From the IMG/VR virus record IMGVR_UViG_3300025132_000210, positions 1 to 28,838 of that record: a DNA stretch of 28,838 nucleotides; one strand, written 5' to 3'. This DNA comes from a virus. Below the pieces are notes generated by a model. The model was given only the letters and a program-made list of their open reading frames with translations, was not told where the DNA came from and ran no database searches. Positions within the stretch are counted from its first letter, which is position 1; each line of letters begins with the position of its first letter. A program made the position numbers and the translations under genes. This document shows, one piece after another, positions 7,574 through 15,887 of the stretch.

Positions 7574-9819
7574 CTATTAATTATTCGACTAACTTTATTG
7601 CTGTTATTATATCTCGCAAAGTTAATGCTTATTTTTGTTTTTTCTTTAGTCGGTGTGTATAAGTGTTTTTGATTAGCCATTATAGCTAAACCTGAACTAA
7701 TTGAAGCATCAAATTTAGTTCTGTTTGATATATCAAACTTGGCCCAATCCTCAAGTGTTCTTTGGTGATACATGTCGCCCATGTCCCCTTGAACCCTATT
7801 TACACCATTCATGTCTAAACCTATATATTTTTCAATATAAGATTCAATAGCAGCCGCATGAGACTGTTTTACATCTTCTGATGTATTAGGTATACCTCCT
7901 ATTTCTTTTTCAGTTTTTGACAACTTATTATATTTTTTATCTGGCCTATTCATACTAAAAGGTCTATACCCTCTGTTTTTCAAATGATACAATAATCTTG
8001 GTTTATTGTTTTCACACAATATAGGCATTCCATAAAAAACACAAGCCATCAAAACTTCTTCAAAAAATATTTCAGCAGTTTGCGGTCGAGCTATATATTC
8101 TAAAAAAAAATGGTTGCTCGGCATGTCCTCCATGGAAAACTTTGTAAGCCCATGCAAAGAGCCGTTAGACCCCCTGCCAACTACCACTCCAGAAATGTCG
8201 TATGAATCGCATCCAAATGATCCCAAGTGTTCGTTTCCTGGATAGTATAATCCGTTTTTTCTAACAACATTATTTTGAAGTCTTAGCTCTGGCATGTAAG
8301 TTACAAAAAATCTACCTCTTTTGTTTGGAGTCCAAACCACTTTACTGTCTTTAATTCCATCCTTCCAACTAAAGGATCCTTGAGTAACAAAATGTTCTTT
8401 TATTAAAGTGTCGTTATAATCAATTTGCTGGTATAATTTTGTTAAATTAAATAAAGACTGCTTACTCTCATCTCTAAATGCGTGTGACTCTGTTCGCGGA
8501 AACTGTCTGTAAAATTCATTTAAAGCGTCTGGGTCAGAAGATAATGACTCAACTTCATTTTTCCAGTAGTTTACCGACCCTTGATATATCTCCTCTGAGT
8601 CTACCCCTAAAACCCCAGTGTCTGGTGTTTCTAAAACAGGCATACCGTATCTATCTATAAAACCTTCCATATTCCACTCCATAGGTATAAATAAGTTATA
8701 TAAACCACTTTTAGTTTGCCCGTTAGCATTTCTTTTAGTGGCATCAGAATCCATAAAAAGTTTTTTAAAATTACTTCCGCCTTTATCTAAAGCGTTAGAC
8801 GTAGACCCCATCATGCACTTACCTATAATTTTACTACCTAAACGTAAACATGTTTTTGTAACCCTCCAGTTGTTTAAAATATTTTCAGGCCTCTCCCATT
8901 TTCCGCTTTCATCATGTATCAGCAACTGTAGCTTTTCTCCGTCATAACTATTATCAGAGGTGTTTTTCCAATCTATAGTAGTATCCAAACCCTCAAGCGT
9001 TTCCTCTTCTATAGTAAACATATTTTTTTTAGTAATTTTTGATGCGGGTACTCTGTAAGCTAATTCAGTTTTAGGTTTATCCATACCGTCTTGTATGGGC
9101 TTGAAAAAGAACGGGTAGTTGTTAGATATAGGAACTATTTTGTCTGTGAACATTTTTTTTGCATCTGATCCTGTTTTAGATAGTATTCCAATTCGTGCAT
9201 TTTTTGTTATAGTGCCTGTATTTACACCCTCACATGAACTCATGAATGAAAAACCTGATCGTCTTATTTTTAAATAACACATACCAAAACTTCTTTTGTC
9301 CGCCTTACAGGCTTCCCAAAAAATATAAAATATTCTATTTGCCTCTCTAAAATCTGGATGCCCTACATCTATTTTTGTCCACTGCAAATACATATAATGA
9401 GTTCCAGTTATGTACACCGGATCGCCGTTATTCATAAACCAATAACCGCTTTCTCTCCTATTAAACTCTTCTTCTATGTAATCTATCCACTGGTTTTTAA
9501 AATCAATAGGCGCTTCATGCCACTGAAATATGGTAGAAATTCTTTTTAATATAGACGGTAGTTCTGCAGCTTCCCAATACTGATCTTTTTTTTTATCGCT
9601 TCTTTTAAATATTTTATCTGGAGCTTTAGGCAGTCCAATCCTAACACCTGAAACATAAATTATATCGCCAACAGTTCCATCTTTAGATATTATGACTACG
9701 TCATACTTTTCGTTATAACCATAGGACCAGCTATGCGCTTTATTTTTACGCTTTAAAACATGTGTAGGAATTATGTCTTTACACTTAAAATAAATATTAT
9801 TTTGATCTTGATTCTGCAA
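7570..9819 (-). CDS. terL: Terminase large subunit (packaging ATPase and nuclease)
   Basis: 749 residues. The ATPase half has a Walker A-like segment K184-I-R-R-S-G-F-S191; it lacks the usual GK[ST] but matches the lambda gpA-type variant, in which an upstream Lys is used (KxxRxGYS). Walker B is LLIHDE with D303-E304, followed by the coupling segment GSTSNA (338-343). The motif RQFPRTESHAF (438-448) is typical of the region linking to the nuclease. The RNase H-like nuclease half shows GCD (D538) and PILCEN (E603) as likely metal-binding acids. The enzyme pumps and cuts concatemeric DNA at the portal, whose gene overlaps by 4 bp. The start overlaps the preceding gene by 23 bp. Confidence 0.9.
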   Translation of the reverse strand: MQNQDQNNIYFKCKDIIPTHVLKRKNKAHSWSYGYNEKYDVVIISKDGTVGDIIYVSGVRIGLPKAPDKIFKRSDKKKDQYWEAAELPSILKRISTIFQWHEAPIDFKNQWIDYIEEEFNRRESGYWFMNNGDPVYITGTHYMYLQWTKIDVGHPDFREANRIFYIFWEACKADKRSFGMCYLKIRRSGFSFMSSCEGVNTGTITKNARIGILSKTGSDAKKMFTDKIVPISNNYPFFFKPIQDGMDKPKTELAYRVPASKITKKNMFTIEEETLEGLDTTIDWKNTSDNSYDGEKLQLLIHDESGKWERPENILNNWRVTKTCLRLGSKIIGKCMMGSTSNALDKGGSNFKKLFMDSDATKRNANGQTKSGLYNLFIPMEWNMEGFIDRYGMPVLETPDTGVLGVDSEEIYQGSVNYWKNEVESLSSDPDALNEFYRQFPRTESHAFRDESKQSLFNLTKLYQQIDYNDTLIKEHFVTQGSFSWKDGIKDSKVVWTPNKRGRFFVTYMPELRLQNNVVRKNGLYYPGNEHLGSFGCDSYDISGVVVGRGSNGSLHGLTKFSMEDMPSNHFFLEYIARPQTAEIFFEEVLMACVFYGMPILCENNKPRLLYHLKNRGYRPFSMNRPDKKYNKLSKTEKEIGGIPNTSEDVKQSHAAAIESYIEKYIGLDMNGVNRVQGDMGDMYHQRTLEDWAKFDISNRTKFDASISSGLAIMANQKHLYTPTKEKTKISINFARYNNSNKVSRIINR

Positions 9820-10069
9820 ATCCTTTAGGTACGTTATTTTTTTTAATTTGATTTCCGTCTAACTTATCCTTCTCTTCCTCAACACGTTTTAATATTTCAA
9901 AAGCGTCAAAAATTGCTAATTTTTTTGTAGCAGCAGCATTTTTTAATCTGTCTGCCGAAACATCATCATCGGTTCCTGTAACAATTTTTTCTTTTGCGAC
10001 ACTAATAAGTTCTTCAACAGCATTTTGTCCTGCCGCTATAATTTTAAGTTTTAATGCTTTACTGTCCAT
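9797..10069 (-). CDS. Small helical protein before terL; possible small terminase
   Basis: 90 residues, mostly helical and charged: KLKIIAAGQNAVEELISVAK, then a second helix DAFEILKRVEEEKDKL and a polar tail. Its position directly before the large terminase, with a 23-bp overlap, and its small size suggest a small terminase subunit or an accessory packaging factor. I see no clear helix-turn-helix, and DNA recognition cannot be shown from the sequence. The gene overlaps the upstream GroES-like gene by 11 bp, so these genes are read as one operon. Confidence 0.65.
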   Translation of the reverse strand: MDSKALKLKIIAAGQNAVEELISVAKEKIVTGTDDDVSADRLKNAAATKKLAIFDAFEILKRVEEEKDKLDGNQIKKNNVPKGFAESRSK

Positions 10070-10631
10070 TTGAAATAGTTATATTATTGGTAAACATACG
10101 GTATAGTTTTTCATTGTCTATTGTAAACATATACTCACTGTTTGGTTGAAAAGAAATTTCGTCCCCCTCTTCAACGCCAAGTTTTTTTAATTCGTCGTTG
10201 GTGTATTTCAAAACACCCCATAAAGGCTCTTCAGTAACTCCGACGCCATCTAAATAAAAATCTTTTTTTGGAATCGGTTTAACAAAACAATATTTACTAT
10301 GACTATACCATTTATTATTTTGCTTATATAGATAGAACTGCTCGGGGTCAACTAAAAATAAATCATCCATCAACCAGCTTCTTCCGCTTTTTTGTCTTCC
10401 ATAAATATCATTATAATATTTGAAAACATTATGATGCACAACAAGTATGTCGCCTTTTTTTATTTTACCGTTATAATTTATTGGGGTTTCGATTACGGTT
10501 GCAAATCTTGTAGAAACCGTATGGTCTTCTTCCGAGGTACTGGTGAAAAATTTATGTTCACCGTAATATTTTATATTGTCATAACGCCTTCCATTGTAAG
10601 GAGTTACGATAAAACAAAAAGGGGATTTCAT
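10059..10631 (-). CDS. Tandem GroES-like beta-barrel protein
   Basis: 190 residues. The C-terminal half (about 114-187) follows the order of a GroES subunit: a first strand YCFVKPI, a loop (121-137), G139-V-L-x-x-x-N-x-x-L, then G152-V-E-E-G-D-E-I-S-F, S-E-Y, I171-D-N-E-K-L-Y-R-M and a last strand. In E. coli GroES the matching stretch is GEVLAVG, VKVGDIVIF, KIDNEEVLIM. The N-terminal half (about 5-103) has a similar outline: FCFIVTP, a long loop (14-42), FATVIETP, IKKGDILVVHH. This suggests two GroES-like barrels in one chain. Neither loop has a clear Ile-Val-Leu GroEL-binding tripeptide. It lies in the packaging operon, some 15 kb from the separate groES gene. It may be a capsid-folding cap (as gp31 is in T4) or a virion protein. 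The fold is inferred, not searched. Confidence 0.6.
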   Translation of the reverse strand: MKSPFCFIVTPYNGRRYDNIKYYGEHKFFTSTSEEDHTVSTRFATVIETPINYNGKIKKGDILVVHHNVFKYYNDIYGRQKSGRSWLMDDLFLVDPEQFYLYKQNNKWYSHSKYCFVKPIPKKDFYLDGVGVTEEPLWGVLKYTNDELKKLGVEEGDEISFQPNSEYMFTIDNEKLYRMFTNNITISNGQ

Positions 10632-10849
10632 TAAAAATTTATATTATATTCTAAAGATATAGGCATGGTAGTTTTAAACTCTTTCCATAAAACTATCTCT
10701 TCTTCCTGTATAATCCAAATCTTATAAGAGTCGCCATCAGCTTGAATTAAATGAATCTTGTAAGATCCGCCTAATACATCCTGCCCTATTATATAGTGCA
10801 TAGCTCCAGACTTATAGTCTGCTCCAATAGAAATTTTTCTTATATCCAT
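10631..10849 (-). CDS. Small conserved protein, function unknown
   Basis: 72 residues beginning MDIRKISIGADYKSGAMHYI, then IGQDVLGGSYKIHLIQ and a closing beta-rich part with WIIQEEEIVLWKEF. The pattern of alternating hydrophobic residues suggests a small all-beta protein. It overlaps the downstream GroES-like gene by one base, and the start carries the recurrent TTTTAATTAAATG leader. I recall that similar small proteins occur near terminase genes of marine phages but know no function. No catalytic motif is visible. Confidence 0.68.
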   Translation of the reverse strand: MDIRKISIGADYKSGAMHYIIGQDVLGGSYKIHLIQADGDSYKIWIIQEEEIVLWKEFKTTMPISLEYNINF

Positions 10850-10853
10850 TTAA

Positions 10854-11393
10854 TTAAAATGTTGAGCCTACTGTTAAGACTCTGTAAAATACATTAGCAT
10901 ATAAAACGCCCGAACCTTGTGTAGGGTTTGCTTGGGCTTCTAAAGTTAATGCTGTGTTTTGCGCTATAATTTCATTGGTGCCAGAAGGAACCTCTGGTTT
11001 AAAAACCGCATCAGTGGCTGAGTTTATAGTTGTGTTGCTGTTTGGAATACTTGCTATTTGCTCACTTCCTATTTTAATAGGTAATGCTCCGGTTCCAAAA
11101 TCATAAGCAACAGAACCTGCGTCTAAATAAAACATTATACTTAAAACATCAAGAACCTTTAAAGCTCCTGGTGCCGGTATTAAAGTTGCTGCTGTTGTGT
11201 TTAGGGTTAATAAAGACGCGCTATTAATAGCAACCTTAGCCACAAATGTATCAATGCCAAACAAACTTTGAATTTGAGAAATAGTTGCAGTTTTTGTCAT
11301 AAGACTATTTTCTGCATCCGTAATAACTAAGTAGTCTGCTGGATCTAAATTTGATATACTTGGATATGCTGATGTGTTGCTAATTTTTGCCAT
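10854..11393 (-). CDS. Fibre-family protein with short N-terminal anchor module
   Basis: 179 residues. The N-terminus (MAKISNTSAYPSISNLDPAD, then YLVITDAENSLMTKTATISQ) is one copy of a module seen several times in the neighbouring 13499-15871 protein: DxLxxxDxxxxxxxKxxTxxxL. The rest is Ala/Thr/Asn-rich beta sequence (from VAKVAINSASLLTLNTTAA to LYANVFYRVLTVGSTF). The start also resembles the 15888-16634 protein (MARISTY, then KWIGSDSQNNFQTKNFTAGD). These features fit a small tail or head fibre component, or an adaptor attached to the larger fibres. The function is inferred from shared modules. Confidence 0.7.
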   Translation of the reverse strand: MAKISNTSAYPSISNLDPADYLVITDAENSLMTKTATISQIQSLFGIDTFVAKVAINSASLLTLNTTAATLIPAPGALKVLDVLSIMFYLDAGSVAYDFGTGALPIKIGSEQIASIPNSNTTINSATDAVFKPEVPSGTNEIIAQNTALTLEAQANPTQGSGVLYANVFYRVLTVGSTF

Positions 11394-11639
11394 TTATTTC
11401 TTTTTTTCTGGAGGTTTAACCTCCCCTGTTCTTAAATCTATTGTCGCGTCTTTTCCGTATGTTTCAATAAGAGAAGATTCCAGTTTACTAAATTCTGCTT
11501 GAACTAAGTCAAGTTCAGCAATAGATTTTGCTTTGTTAATCTCTGCATCTGCTATTTTTACTTTAAGTTGTAAAAACTTTTGATTTAAAGATTGTACGCT
11601 ATCTAACTCTTCTTTTTTTAACTTTATTGTTTTTGCCAT
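11394..11639 (-). CDS. Small coiled-coil protein of the fibre cluster
   Basis: 81 residues, largely one long amphipathic helix: SVQSLNQKFLQLKVKIADAE, then IAELDLVQAEFSKLESSLIE, followed by a short tail ending PPEKKK. A heptad-like pattern supports a coiled coil. The gene abuts the 10854-11393 gene and starts with an AATTAAATTTAATAAAATGG leader. A TATATTTG box lies 31 bases upstream, so this may be the first gene of a transcript leading into the packaging genes. Possible roles are a fibre chaperone or a trimerising factor. Confidence 0.65.
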   Translation of the reverse strand: MAKTIKLKKEELDSVQSLNQKFLQLKVKIADAEINKAKSIAELDLVQAEFSKLESSLIETYGKDATIDLRTGEVKPPEKKK

Positions 11640-11669
11640 TTTATTAAATTTAATTATTATACAATACTA

Positions 11670-11677
11670 CAAATATA
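11670..11677 (-). promoter_or_regulatory. Putative -7 box TATATTTG
   Basis: Minus-strand TATATTTG fits TANNTTTG. It is in the 50-bp gap between two fibre-cluster genes, and it would drive the 11394-11639 gene and those after it. No -33 TTG is seen at the expected spacing. Confidence 0.42.
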
Positions 11678-11689
11678 GTAAAATTTACT

Positions 11690-13486
11690 TTACCCATTAG
11701 AAGTTTTGTTAATGTCTACATTGTTTACAAGACCAGCTTGATAGTTTAATTGAGCATATCTTATTTGTATATACCAAGCCGCAGTTGGCAATGCGGTTAA
11801 GTTAGATGCGGATCTAAGCAGTAAAGCTTTGTTTAGCTGGAAAGTATTTGCGCCCACCTCATTCAATGTTGCGCTACTCCTTGACCAAAACCAAGTTCCG
11901 GTTTGAGTTACAAGAGACCTTGGTAACTTCCACACCGCATCAAAAGCATTTGTAAGACTACAGTTAAGAGAATTTCCTTGGCAAAAACCTATTTCAGCTC
12001 CAAAGTTTGGCGAGCTTGATGGCCAGCCAGTACCAGTTGTTCCAGTGTCTTTATATATAAGAATTTCAAAAGGAAGTATAATGCTGTTTGATCCAGGCGC
12101 TGCTATTAATGTTGTTCCTACACTGGATAAGTCTTTAAAGGCATTACCTGAAACTTTTATTGTAATTATACGTCTTTCTTCAACCACCTTACCAGCGCTT
12201 CCAAACGCTGCAACATATTTAGGTTGGTTAATATTAGTTGATATACCAAAGTAATTACCTTGACCGTAATTACCCATTTTAACATATTTACCGCCCGCAG
12301 AACCATTTCCGTCTACATATAAATTTTGCTCGGTAGTATTACCAACATTTAATTGGTTCCTAACTCGCATTGTTCCATTTACATCAAAAGCAGAGCCAGG
12401 CGTAGAGGTTCTAAATCCTACCTTTCGGTTGGCTGTATCTATATAAAGTGTTTCTTGACTTGAAGCGTCGCTTCCTATTTTAACAAGACTTCCAGTGTCA
12501 GTTATTTCCGAGTCTGTTAGGGCTGAAGAACTGCTCCATTTTGGTAAAGTATTAGCAGTTCCAGTGCCGGTAACTGTTCCATTATTATCTGCTGTAATTG
12601 TAAAGGATGGATAAGTTCCAGTTATACTTATACCGGTGCTTCCCGTTAAAGAAACTGTTAGGTCAGGAGCAGTATTTGTAATTGTTAATTTTGCTCCTGA
12701 AGCTGCAGTACAATCAATACCAGTGCCTCCAATGAAATCAACTGTATCCCCACTTCCTATACCAACAACAGTACCTGATGTATCACCATCTAATTTCCAT
12801 CCAGTATAATCACTTGTTCCTGCACCAATATCACTTCTTACTTGAGCCGCTGTTCTTGTTTTAATTACATTACTGTCGTTTACTAAAAACGATGATGCCG
12901 CAGTGCCTAAAGCACTAAGCGTTGTTAATTTGGTTCCTGAAGAGCTAAAGTTGACTATTTCGCTACCTCCAGCAGAAATTTCTAAATTGTCCGCAGCAGA
13001 ACTAAATATACCAGTATTGGTGTCTTGAGCTCCAGTTCCACTTCTCATTCCAAAATTTAAACCTGGTTTAGATACTACTCCTGGTGTAATTTGAAGAGTT
13101 GATGAATTTGAAGTAGCCGAACCTTCAAATTTTACAGTACCCACCCCGCCATCATTCTGCATTTGTACAGGCGTACTTGTAGTGTTGTTAAAAAAAGTTG
13201 TATTAGTACCGAACACCAGCCTTAGCGTGTCAGTTAAATCAGTAGTTCCGTTCCATATCGCCACCCTGGTTGCAGTACCTGATCCAGTAACTGTTCCACT
13301 TCCAGTTCCCGCGCCAATATCACTTCTAATTTCAGAAGGGGTTCTTGACACTACAATACCGTTTGAGTCAGCAACAAGAATTTTTGCGGGTGTGCTGCCT
13401 AATGCAGCTATATTACCAATAGTAAGGGTCCCACTTAGACTTATATCGTCATCCGTACTTGTGTCTGCCAAGAATTTTATTGCCAT
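11690..13486 (-). CDS. Tail- or head-fibre protein with repeated modules
   Basis: 598 residues, rich in Gly, Ser, Thr and Asn, with beta-repeat character throughout. Two copies of a module are clear: ILVADSNGIVVSRTPSEIRS plus DIGAGT in the first 60 residues, and FLVNDSNVIKTRTAAQVRSD plus IGAGT near residues 200-225. A third relative is in the neighbouring fibre (ILVSTSGLIERRTKAEILSD plus IGAGT). A further pattern, GTATRVAIWNGTTDLTD and GTANTLPKWSSSSALTD, also occurs twice. The N-terminus MAIKFL is shared with the neighbour (MAIRFL) and may attach both to the same virion part. The C-terminal 170 residues are not repeated and may bind the receptor. Recognition of the host surface is the likely role. 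Confidence 0.8.
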   Translation of the reverse strand: MAIKFLADTSTDDDISLSGTLTIGNIAALGSTPAKILVADSNGIVVSRTPSEIRSDIGAGTGSGTVTGSGTATRVAIWNGTTDLTDTLRLVFGTNTTFFNNTTSTPVQMQNDGGVGTVKFEGSATSNSSTLQITPGVVSKPGLNFGMRSGTGAQDTNTGIFSSAADNLEISAGGSEIVNFSSSGTKLTTLSALGTAASSFLVNDSNVIKTRTAAQVRSDIGAGTSDYTGWKLDGDTSGTVVGIGSGDTVDFIGGTGIDCTAASGAKLTITNTAPDLTVSLTGSTGISITGTYPSFTITADNNGTVTGTGTANTLPKWSSSSALTDSEITDTGSLVKIGSDASSQETLYIDTANRKVGFRTSTPGSAFDVNGTMRVRNQLNVGNTTEQNLYVDGNGSAGGKYVKMGNYGQGNYFGISTNINQPKYVAAFGSAGKVVEERRIITIKVSGNAFKDLSSVGTTLIAAPGSNSIILPFEILIYKDTGTTGTGWPSSSPNFGAEIGFCQGNSLNCSLTNAFDAVWKLPRSLVTQTGTWFWSRSSATLNEVGANTFQLNKALLLRSASNLTALPTAAWYIQIRYAQLNYQAGLVNNVDINKTSNG

Positions 13487-13498
13487 ATTAAATTATAT

Positions 13499-15871
13499 TT
13501 ATGACACCTTCGTAATCAATATTCTTATACCAGCTGTTGCAGGTGCCGTTGTAAAGTCAACAGTTACCACAGAGGTTGATGTTCTTACCACGTCTGCATA
13601 AACTGTATCAAAATTAGTGTTATCGTATAATTGAACCATTACATCGCGAGTCCCTAAGTTGTGAGTTACCGCTATTGATGTAGCTGAATTGTTACCTATA
13701 GATGCAGTGTATTGCTCGTTAGACGCAATACATGTGCTTACTGCAGTACAGAAGTCACTAACTTGTGATGCAGTAATATCTATATCTTGTTCAGCAGCCG
13801 ATTGTGCTACACCGTATTTGTCAAAGTTTATACTTAAAGACTTAGATGCTCCACCATAAGTTTGTTCCGTAATACTTTGATCAATTAATTGAATCCAACC
13901 ATTACTGGTAGCTGTAAATATCGCACTATCGAATCCAGAAACTCCTTTTTCAGTAGCTCCATCTGTAGCGCCTACTCCTGCAATATTTGCATCTTGTCGA
14001 ACCACAGTATAAACTGATTGATTTGGGTCTGAGCTGGCTGTAATATTTTGATTAGCGTAAATCATATCGCCAACCTCAAGAGTTACACCATAAAATGCAG
14101 TACCATCTACGGTTACCACAAAGAAGTCACCCTTATCTAAAGCTATATTGCTTGCTCCGTCTAAAGAACCATTTGTTGAAAGGTCTGTAGTTAAACCAGT
14201 GTTTGCGTTATATCCTCCTTGGAATAAACCTACACCTGACACGGCTGAATTTAACTGACCAACGTTTACAGCATCAGTATCGTCTGATCCAGCTTTTAGA
14301 TGCTTAATTCTAAATTCACTACCTGAGGATCCCATGTTTACATCTGCTTCTGCTTTACCCCATTGGCTTAAGTGTATATTGTTAACTACTATTTTTTCGT
14401 TTTTAGTATCCGCGTTGTTTACAAATACCAATTCATCATTAGCTTCATCAACAGTTGTTTGTAAATCAAGAAGGTCTAAATTTAAACCTATAGTAAGAGT
14501 GTCTGTTGCGCTTACGGCTACCTCAATACCTTCTCTTCCGTCTGCTGAATCTGGTTGAACAAGAACTGTATTATTACTACCAATAGTTTGAGTAGTCGTT
14601 CCATCGGAAAGAGTCCATGATCCATAATTATCAGCACCTATATATGTTTTTAATTGACTTGCTGTAACATATACTGTAGCAGTAGACGCAGATGTTGCAT
14701 TTATATCTTGTAATAAAAGTAAATCACCATCAGCTATAGTAACCGAAGCTCCATTGTTTGCATCTGCAATAATTCCTGTTGAAGTATAATCAACCGCTAC
14801 TGTAGCAGCTGCACCCACTGTTGTTACTTTAATTCCACTACCTGATGATATACTTGTTATTGCTCCAATGTAAGTTTTAAGAGCACTAAGTGCTATTTGT
14901 TTATTTTTGGTAGTATCTAAATCATAAATTAAAAGTAAATCACCATCAGCTCCAGTGCCTAATGAAGTTTGTCCTGCTATGTCTACACCAACCTCAGGAA
15001 TTGGACCAGTTTGATTGGCTATAGTAATACCCAGTTTTGCATCGGCAGTAGAAGGGATTACAGATGTAATATCTCCGGCTATCCCGCTTTGAATTTGATC
15101 TTTTAAAGTTTTAAATGTTACGGCTAAATTTTGTGTCGCAGTGTCGTCATGAACAAGAAACTCATCGTCATCAGCTAAGTTGCCTGCTCCAATATTTGCT
15201 TGACCTATAATATCCACACCAATTTTTGGAATTGGGCCAGTACCGCTGGTAACCTTAATACCTGCTTCGCTTGCGGCTGTACTTTTTTCAACAGCGGTTA
15301 TATCTCCTTGTGGAGCTAAGTCAGCAATACTTTGAGCGGTTACACTTTTAATATTATTTGAATCGTTAATATCTGCGATAGCTATTAAATCTCCACCAGC
15401 CACAGTTGCCGATGTTAGAGAGGCAATAGGAAATCCTATTTCAAGAATACGGTTAGCTTTTGTTTCTGTAACTATACCATTAACACCATTATACGTAGCG
15501 GTGTCTCCATCATTTACATCTTGAGCGGTTCCACTGTCACCAGCAAGAACCCATTTTGTATAACTACTTCCTGAAGCATTAATTGTAATTGTTCCATCAG
15601 GATTAGAAACTGTAGATACACCTGTGCCTCCTAAAATAGAAAGAGTGTCACTGTCAGATATTGTAGTTGTCGCAGTATTCGTGTCAGCCGCAACAGTAAA
15701 AGAAGTCATTGTTCCTGCTCCTATATCCGATAATATTTCTGCTTTTGTTCTTCTTTCTATTAAACCTGAGGTTGATACTAATATACCATCATATCCAGCG
15801 TTCGCATCAGCGTTAATAGTTGCGGTTACTGTACCGTCTATATTAAGTGCATTTAAAAATCTTATTGCCAT
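13499..15871 (-). CDS. Large fibre protein with five repeat units and C-terminal knob
   Basis: 790 residues. The N-terminus MAIRFLNALNIDGTVTATIN is followed by the DIGAGT module shared with the 11690-13486 protein. Then at least four or five copies of a DxLLxxxDxxxxxxxxxxxxxxLK unit follow: DLIAIADINDSNN, DEFLVHDDTATQN, DLLLIYDLDTTKN, DLLLLQDINATSA and DELVFVNNADTKN. A middle domain (AVNVGQLNSAVSGVGLFQGG and what follows) precedes a C-terminal domain YTASIGNNSATSIAVTHNLG, then DVMVQLYDN and VTVDFT. The 15888-16634 protein ends with a similar domain. This build is typical of phage fibres: repeats as shaft, terminal domain for trimerisation or receptor binding. Confidence 0.83.
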   Translation of the reverse strand: MAIRFLNALNIDGTVTATINADANAGYDGILVSTSGLIERRTKAEILSDIGAGTMTSFTVAADTNTATTTISDSDTLSILGGTGVSTVSNPDGTITINASGSSYTKWVLAGDSGTAQDVNDGDTATYNGVNGIVTETKANRILEIGFPIASLTSATVAGGDLIAIADINDSNNIKSVTAQSIADLAPQGDITAVEKSTAASEAGIKVTSGTGPIPKIGVDIIGQANIGAGNLADDDEFLVHDDTATQNLAVTFKTLKDQIQSGIAGDITSVIPSTADAKLGITIANQTGPIPEVGVDIAGQTSLGTGADGDLLLIYDLDTTKNKQIALSALKTYIGAITSISSGSGIKVTTVGAAATVAVDYTSTGIIADANNGASVTIADGDLLLLQDINATSASTATVYVTASQLKTYIGADNYGSWTLSDGTTTQTIGSNNTVLVQPDSADGREGIEVAVSATDTLTIGLNLDLLDLQTTVDEANDELVFVNNADTKNEKIVVNNIHLSQWGKAEADVNMGSSGSEFRIKHLKAGSDDTDAVNVGQLNSAVSGVGLFQGGYNANTGLTTDLSTNGSLDGASNIALDKGDFFVVTVDGTAFYGVTLEVGDMIYANQNITASSDPNQSVYTVVRQDANIAGVGATDGATEKGVSGFDSAIFTATSNGWIQLIDQSITEQTYGGASKSLSINFDKYGVAQSAAEQDIDITASQVSDFCTAVSTCIASNEQYTASIGNNSATSIAVTHNLGTRDVMVQLYDNTNFDTVYADVVRTSTSVVTVDFTTAPATAGIRILITKVS

Positions 15872-15887
15872 TTTTTTATAATTTTTT

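Noticed and set aside
1910-9819. Firm assignment to crAss-like phages
   Set aside because: Capsid, portal and terminase sizes and some motifs would fit, but this rests on memory; a marker-protein tree would be needed.
13182-13601. Plus-strand frame of 139 codons opposite the fibre genes
   Set aside because: It is the reverse of low-complexity fibre coding sequence and spans the junction of two well-supported minus-strand genes.
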